Source: Tardiphaga sp. (GTDB lineage: Bacteria; Pseudomonadota; Alphaproteobacteria; Rhizobiales; Xanthobacteraceae). Taken from it: a DNA stretch of 8,764 nt. The notes beneath the pieces are model-generated. The model made no database searches, was not told where the DNA came from, and saw only the letters and a program-made list of their open reading frames with translations. The stretch is taken from assembly GCA_028290765.1 (NCBI GenBank), contig JAQGJF010000121.1, forward strand, positions 1-8,764. Direction: 5' to 3'. The stretch's first letter is position 1; every line of letters begins with the position of its first letter. A program made the position numbers and the translations under genes. Positions 5,832 through 8,764 of this stretch are shown here, in pieces.

Positions 5832-6600
5832 CCGGAATCGCGCGCTTTCCATCCTGGCGCTGCTGGCCCATCACCCCGCCGGCCTGGCGGCCAGAGAAGT
5901 TGCCGCGCGTCTGTCGATCCCCTTCACCGCGACACAGCGCCTGTGCGCGTCCCTTGCCGAGGCCGGCTATATGCACGCTGTGCCCGAAATTGCCGGCTAT
6001 CGTCTCGGCGTCAAACTGGCGGCACTGGGCCTGGCCTATCTCGGCGCCAGCGGCGTCAGCGATCTCGTCCAGCCGATCCTCGACGATCTCGCCAAGCGCA
6101 CCGAAGAACTGGTTCGGCTCGCTGTCGTCGAATCCGACAATTTGACCTGGGTGGCAAAGGCGCAGGGCGCACGCAGCGGTCTGCTCTACGACCCCGACGC
6201 CGGCGCCGAAGTCTATCTTCCGGCAACGGCGAATGGGCTCGCCTGGCTCTCCTGCGTCGACGAACGGGATGCACGGCGACTGATCGAGAAGCAAGGTATC
6301 GGGCGGCCCGGCCTGGGTCCAAACGCGCCCGAGGGTATCGAAGCCCTGCTGGAAGCGATCAAGAAGGCCGGCGCTCTGGGATACGCGACTGTTTCCGAAG
6401 CCTATGAACCCGGTACTTCAGCAATGGCCGCGCCCATTCGCCAGCGCGATGCCGGACCGGCCATCGGAACCGTCAGCATTGCAGGCCCGACGATCCGTTT
6501 GACGCCTCAACGCATGCTGCAGATGGCTCCCTGGCTTCTGGCAAGCGCTGGCGAGCTTGGCGCAGCCGCCGCTTCGTCGCCCCTGTTCAATAATCAATGA
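5824..6600 (+). CDS. IclR-family transcriptional regulator (second of tandem pair)
   Basis: A 258-residue IclR protein colinear with its upstream neighbour. Its helix-turn-helix includes SIPFTATQRLCASL and its effector domain has EVYLPATANGLAWLSC and YEPGTSAMAAPIR. ATG at 5824 lies inside the end of the first regulator gene (overlap 5824-5831, ATGTCTAG), so the two are translationally coupled. A longer frame from 5752 would lie within the neighbour's coding sequence and lacks family similarity. Effector-domain landmarks are nearly the same in both proteins (13 of 16 identical in the EVYL segment), while the recognition region differs more (11 of 20). This suggests a tandem duplication with a shared ligand and diverging DNA contacts, or a mixed oligomer. 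Confidence 0.92.
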   Translation: MSSRNRALSILALLAHHPAGLAAREVAARLSIPFTATQRLCASLAEAGYMHAVPEIAGYRLGVKLAALGLAYLGASGVSDLVQPILDDLAKRTEELVRLAVVESDNLTWVAKAQGARSGLLYDPDAGAEVYLPATANGLAWLSCVDERDARRLIEKQGIGRPGLGPNAPEGIEALLEAIKKAGALGYATVSEAYEPGTSAMAAPIRQRDAGPAIGTVSIAGPTIRLTPQRMLQMAPWLLASAGELGAAAASSPLFNNQ

Positions 6601-6678
6601 CGCCCGAAGCGTTGTCCGCGGCTTCCTAACGAATATCTGCGCGCTCGAGTATTGCGAATCGGCCTTCGCGATGAACGT
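6601..6678. other. Spacer between convergent regulator and dehydrogenase genes
   Basis: Only an 8-bp imperfect hairpin (6651-6658 with 6665-6672, loop TCGGCC, one G-U pair) is visible between the two convergent genes. It has no T-run on either strand, so it is a weak terminator candidate at best. Confidence 0.35.
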
Positions 6679-7515
6679 TTAGTACTTAAGCTTCGCCAAG
6701 CTGCGCAACTCGTCCGGCGTACTTGAGCCGTATCCGAAGAATTCGAGGTAGGCCGGTATCTGTTCGAACAGCATATCGGCGCCGACCTGGACCTCGCAGC
6801 CCCTTGCTATCGCAGCCCGCAGTAACGGCGTGTATTCTTCCTTCATCACGACCTCGCCTACGAACGTGCTGGAAGCGATCCGCGCCACATCAAAGGGTAG
6901 CGGGTCGCCGTCCTTCATGCCGAGCGGCGTTGCGTTCACAACGATATCGTAGCCGTCGGGATCGTTCGATCCGGTCAAAACCTCGATGCTCGGATAGTGA
7001 GCCTGCAGCCGCGCGCCAAGTTCCCGTGCGGAAGCGTTCACCGGATCGAACAGACCGATCACGGCGGCCCCGGCGGCGGCTATCGAAGCTGCGATAGCAC
7101 AGCCGACACCGCCGCAACCGACCACCAGGCACCTCGTTCCGGCAATCTTTCGGCCCTTGCGTTCCACGCCGCGAACAAAGCCGGCGCCGTCGAACATGTC
7201 GCCAAGCAACGAGCCGTCGGGGCGCAGCAGAATGGCGTTGGCCGACCCGGCGATCTTTGCCGTTGTCGTCAACTCATCGACCAGGCCGGTCGTTGTCACC
7301 TTGTGCGGCATGGTGACAAGCGCGCCGTGTATGTTGGTCATCCGGAAAATGGCCGTGAGCGCGGCCGGGTAGTCCTCTGCTTTGACACCCATAGGGACGA
7401 CGACGGCGTCGATACCCTTCATCTCGAACCACGGATTGTAGATCATGGGCGCCTTGAACGCTTCGGTCGGGTAGCCGAGATGAGCGATAATCCTGGTGCG
7501 ACCGCTGATCGTCAT
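6679..7515 (-). CDS. Shikimate dehydrogenase-family oxidoreductase, atypical (AroE-like)
   Basis: A 278-residue protein with the full AroE architecture. The N-terminal substrate lobe has the colinear G-Y-P...A-P-M-I-Y-N segment (14-27) and MPHK with the catalytic Lys72. The dinucleotide lobe has VVGCGGVG (131-138), and the acidic partner Asp109 (GDMFDGAG) and Gln252 (MLFEQ) are present. Both serines of the HSxSP motif that grip shikimate are replaced by Phe20 and Ala22, and the usual NRT that binds the NADP phosphate reads FDP (156-158), which favours NAD. It is therefore probably not the biosynthetic AroE but a catabolic homologue acting on another hydroxy-acid. ATG at 7515 follows AGAGG at 4 bases; the frame extends to 7572 through a tandem repeat. 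It is the last visible gene of the right-hand group, 89 bases after the ATPase. Confidence 0.9.
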   Translation of the reverse strand: MTISGRTRIIAHLGYPTEAFKAPMIYNPWFEMKGIDAVVVPMGVKAEDYPAALTAIFRMTNIHGALVTMPHKVTTTGLVDELTTTAKIAGSANAILLRPDGSLLGDMFDGAGFVRGVERKGRKIAGTRCLVVGCGGVGCAIAASIAAAGAAVIGLFDPVNASARELGARLQAHYPSIEVLTGSNDPDGYDIVVNATPLGMKDGDPLPFDVARIASSTFVGEVVMKEEYTPLLRAAIARGCEVQVGADMLFEQIPAYLEFFGYGSSTPDELRSLAKLKY

Positions 7516-7550
7516 GGAACCTCTTCTGCAAGTTAGCGTCGGCTTGGAAG

Positions 7551-7584
7551 GCCATGTCCTCGAAATCGCCATGTCCTCGAAATC
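7551..7584. repeat. 17-bp perfect tandem duplication
   Basis: The 17-base unit GCCATGTCCTCGAAATC occurs twice head to tail (7551-7567 and 7568-7584) in the gap between the ATPase and dehydrogenase genes. On the minus strand each copy carries GAGGACATG, making spurious start-like motifs; neither is the likely dehydrogenase start. It looks like a recent slippage duplication. Confidence 0.85.
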
Positions 7585-7604
7585 GCGCGGATGCGAGCTG
7601 CGCT

Positions 7605-8381
7605 CTAGTGTCCGGCAAGAATCTCGCCGAGAAACTTCCTGGTACGCTCGTTCTTCGGATTTTTGAAAAACTCAGCCGGGGGAGCCTCCTCCACGATCGA
7701 ACCATTGGCCATGAACACCACGCGATCGGCGACCTGACGGGCAAAACCCATTTCGTGGGTCACGCAGATCATGGTCATTCCGTCGTTGGCCAGTCCGATC
7801 ATGGTGTCGAGAACCTCCTTGACCATCTCGGGGTCAAGTGCGCTGGTTGGCTCGTCGAACAGCATGACCTTGGGCTCCATGCAGAGCGCACGGGCGATGG
7901 CGACGCGCTGCTGTTGACCGCCGGAAAGCTGCGCCGGGTATTTCTCGGCTTGATCGAGGATTTGCACCCGGGCGAGCAGGCGGCGAGCCGTGGCCTCGGC
8001 GTCGGCCTTCGAAAGGCGGCGCACCCGGATCGGCGCCAGCGTGCAGTTCTGCATCACGGTGAGATGCGGAAACAGGTTGAATTGCTGGAATACCATCCCG
8101 ACCTCGCGCCGTACCATGTCGATGGTCTTTGGATTGTCGTCCAGGTAAACGCCCTCGATCAGGATGCGACCCTTCTGGTAGTTTTCGAGGTGATTGATGC
8201 AGCGGACCAGGGTCGATTTTCCCGAGCCGGATGGCCCGCACAGGACGATCTTCTCGCCTGCGCGGACCGCCAGGTTGATGTCGGACAAGGCCTGAAAATT
8301 GCCAAACCACTTCTCCACGCTTTGCATGACAATCATCGGTTCGGTGCCGGTGGTCGATGGATTGATCGTTTGGCTTATCAT
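7605..8381 (-). CDS. Polar amino acid ABC transporter ATP-binding protein (GlnQ/HisP family)
   Basis: A 258-residue ATPase with every nucleotide-binding motif intact: Walker [11 protein letters not shown]-loop [13 protein letters not shown], signature LSGGQQQR, Walker [13 protein letters not shown] and the switch His in VTHEMGF. It powers uptake of amino acids or similar solutes from the cytoplasmic face. ATG at 8381 gives about 18 residues before the domain starts at MQSVEKWFG; no strong ribosome site precedes it, and ATG at 8336 or 8327 is possible. It follows the binding-protein gene by 44 bases. Since the left operon has two permeases and a binding protein but no ATPase, this subunit may also drive that transporter; permeases belonging to this group could instead lie beyond the window edge. 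Confidence 0.95.
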   Translation of the reverse strand: MISQTINPSTTGTEPMIVMQSVEKWFGNFQALSDINLAVRAGEKIVLCGPSGSGKSTLVRCINHLENYQKGRILIEGVYLDDNPKTIDMVRREVGMVFQQFNLFPHLTVMQNCTLAPIRVRRLSKADAEATARRLLARVQILDQAEKYPAQLSGGQQQRVAIARALCMEPKVMLFDEPTSALDPEMVKEVLDTMIGLANDGMTMICVTHEMGFARQVADRVVFMANGSIVEEAPPAEFFKNPKNERTRKFLGEILAGH

Positions 8382-8425
8382 GTCCGATATTACCTTTGCT
8401 CGATGTTATCTGTTGGCCGCAACGG

Positions 8426-8764
8426 TCAGCCGGCTACAAACGGCACGCCTTCCATCGTCTCCGGGAACGACGACGGCAAAGGCAGCTTCATCCACTTCTC
8501 ATGGATTTTGGCCAGTTCGCCATTGCTCTTGATCTGGTCGATGAAAGCGTTGACCGAAGCGTTGATCTCCTTCTCGCCCAGCCGCGTGCAGGCGCCGTTG
8601 TAGATCCGGGTGAACTCCAGCTTGTTTTCGTAGACACCCGGCTTGGCTTCGTTGAACCGGTCGATGTAGAACATGTTGCCGCCGGCAGCCTGGGCCTGGC
8701 CGGAAATGACGGCTTGAATCGCCGCCGCGTCGCCATCCAGCCTGAGGATATTCGTCCCTGCCGG
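8426..8764 (-). CDS. ABC transporter substrate-binding protein (SBP_bac_3 family), C-terminal part
   Basis: The last 112 residues of a second family 3 binding protein, open at the window's right edge and ending in TGA at 8428-8426. Visible hallmarks of the second lobe are LRLDGDAAAIQAVISGQAQA, the hinge region with FYIDRFNEA, and the C-terminal helix with NAFIDQIKSNGELAKIHEKWM. It is clearly different from the binding protein at 2580-3431 and is not a duplicate of it. It lies directly upstream of the ATPase gene in the same direction, so both surely belong to one operon. The substrate, signal peptide and start lie outside the window. Confidence 0.9.
   Translation of the reverse strand, partial: PAGTNILRLDGDAAAIQAVISGQAQAAGGNMFYIDRFNEAKPGVYENKLEFTRIYNGACTRLGEKEINASVNAFIDQIKSNGELAKIHEKWMKLPLPSSFPETMEGVPFVAG

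Noticed and set aside
5554..6294. 246-codon minus-strand open frame
   Set aside because: Antisense to both IclR genes and without family similarity.
6651..6672. Hairpin between convergent genes as a bidirectional terminator
   Set aside because: Only 8 bp with a wobble pair and no T-run on either side.
7554..8603. 349-codon plus-strand open frame
   Set aside because: Antisense to the ATPase and binding-protein genes, whose motifs are intact; no recognisable domain of its own.

Overview
The window looks like chromosomal DNA of a GC-rich alphaproteobacterium, most likely Bradyrhizobium or a close relative (Nitrobacteraceae). The reasons are the base composition, the style of the IclR, ABC-transporter and acyl-CoA genes, and two palindromic intergenic repeats that resemble elements scattered through Bradyrhizobium-type genomes. 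The genus is an inference from memory; no search was run. No rRNA, tRNA, CRISPR array, transposase or phage gene is visible.

Layout. Positions 1-93 (+) are the last codons of the transcription terminator gene rho, followed by an intrinsic terminator (119-150) and a large inverted repeat (187-269). From about 4916 down to 367 (- strand) runs one probable operon: two polar-amino-acid-type ABC permeases (4799-4131, 4121-3471), a periplasmic binding protein (3431-2580), then, after a gap holding a palindromic repeat, a family I CoA-transferase of the YdiF/Pct type (2421-862) and a MaoC-like enoyl-CoA hydratase (849-367). Divergent from it (+ strand) are two tandem, 8-bp-overlapping IclR-family regulators (5034-5831, 5824-6600). 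Convergent with them is a second minus-strand group: the C-terminal part of another binding protein (8764-8426, cut by the window edge), an ABC ATPase (8381-7605) and an atypical shikimate-dehydrogenase-family oxidoreductase (7515-6679).

How it may work together. The IclR pair probably senses a small carboxylate or aromatic-derived compound and controls the permease-to-MaoC operon. The intergenic region contains a good sigma-70-like promoter whose -10 region is overlapped by a perfect TTGGAA-N4-TTCCAA palindrome, with a one-mismatch copy 17 bp further on and a third imperfect site beyond. Uptake would be by the ABC system, oxidation by the NAD(P)-dependent dehydrogenase, and activation and hydration by the CoA-transferase and MaoC protein. 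The left operon has no ATPase of its own; the only ATPase visible is in the right-hand group, so the two groups may supply one transporter or two related ones.

The most interesting points are the dehydrogenase, which has lost both serines that normally contact shikimate while keeping its catalytic residues; the paired IclR paralogues; the operator array; and a possible 31-residue leader peptide whose stop overlaps the start of the first permease. Together they suggest a transport and catabolism locus for an unidentified organic acid or amino-acid-like substrate. The pathway is inference; the gene family assignments are well supported.
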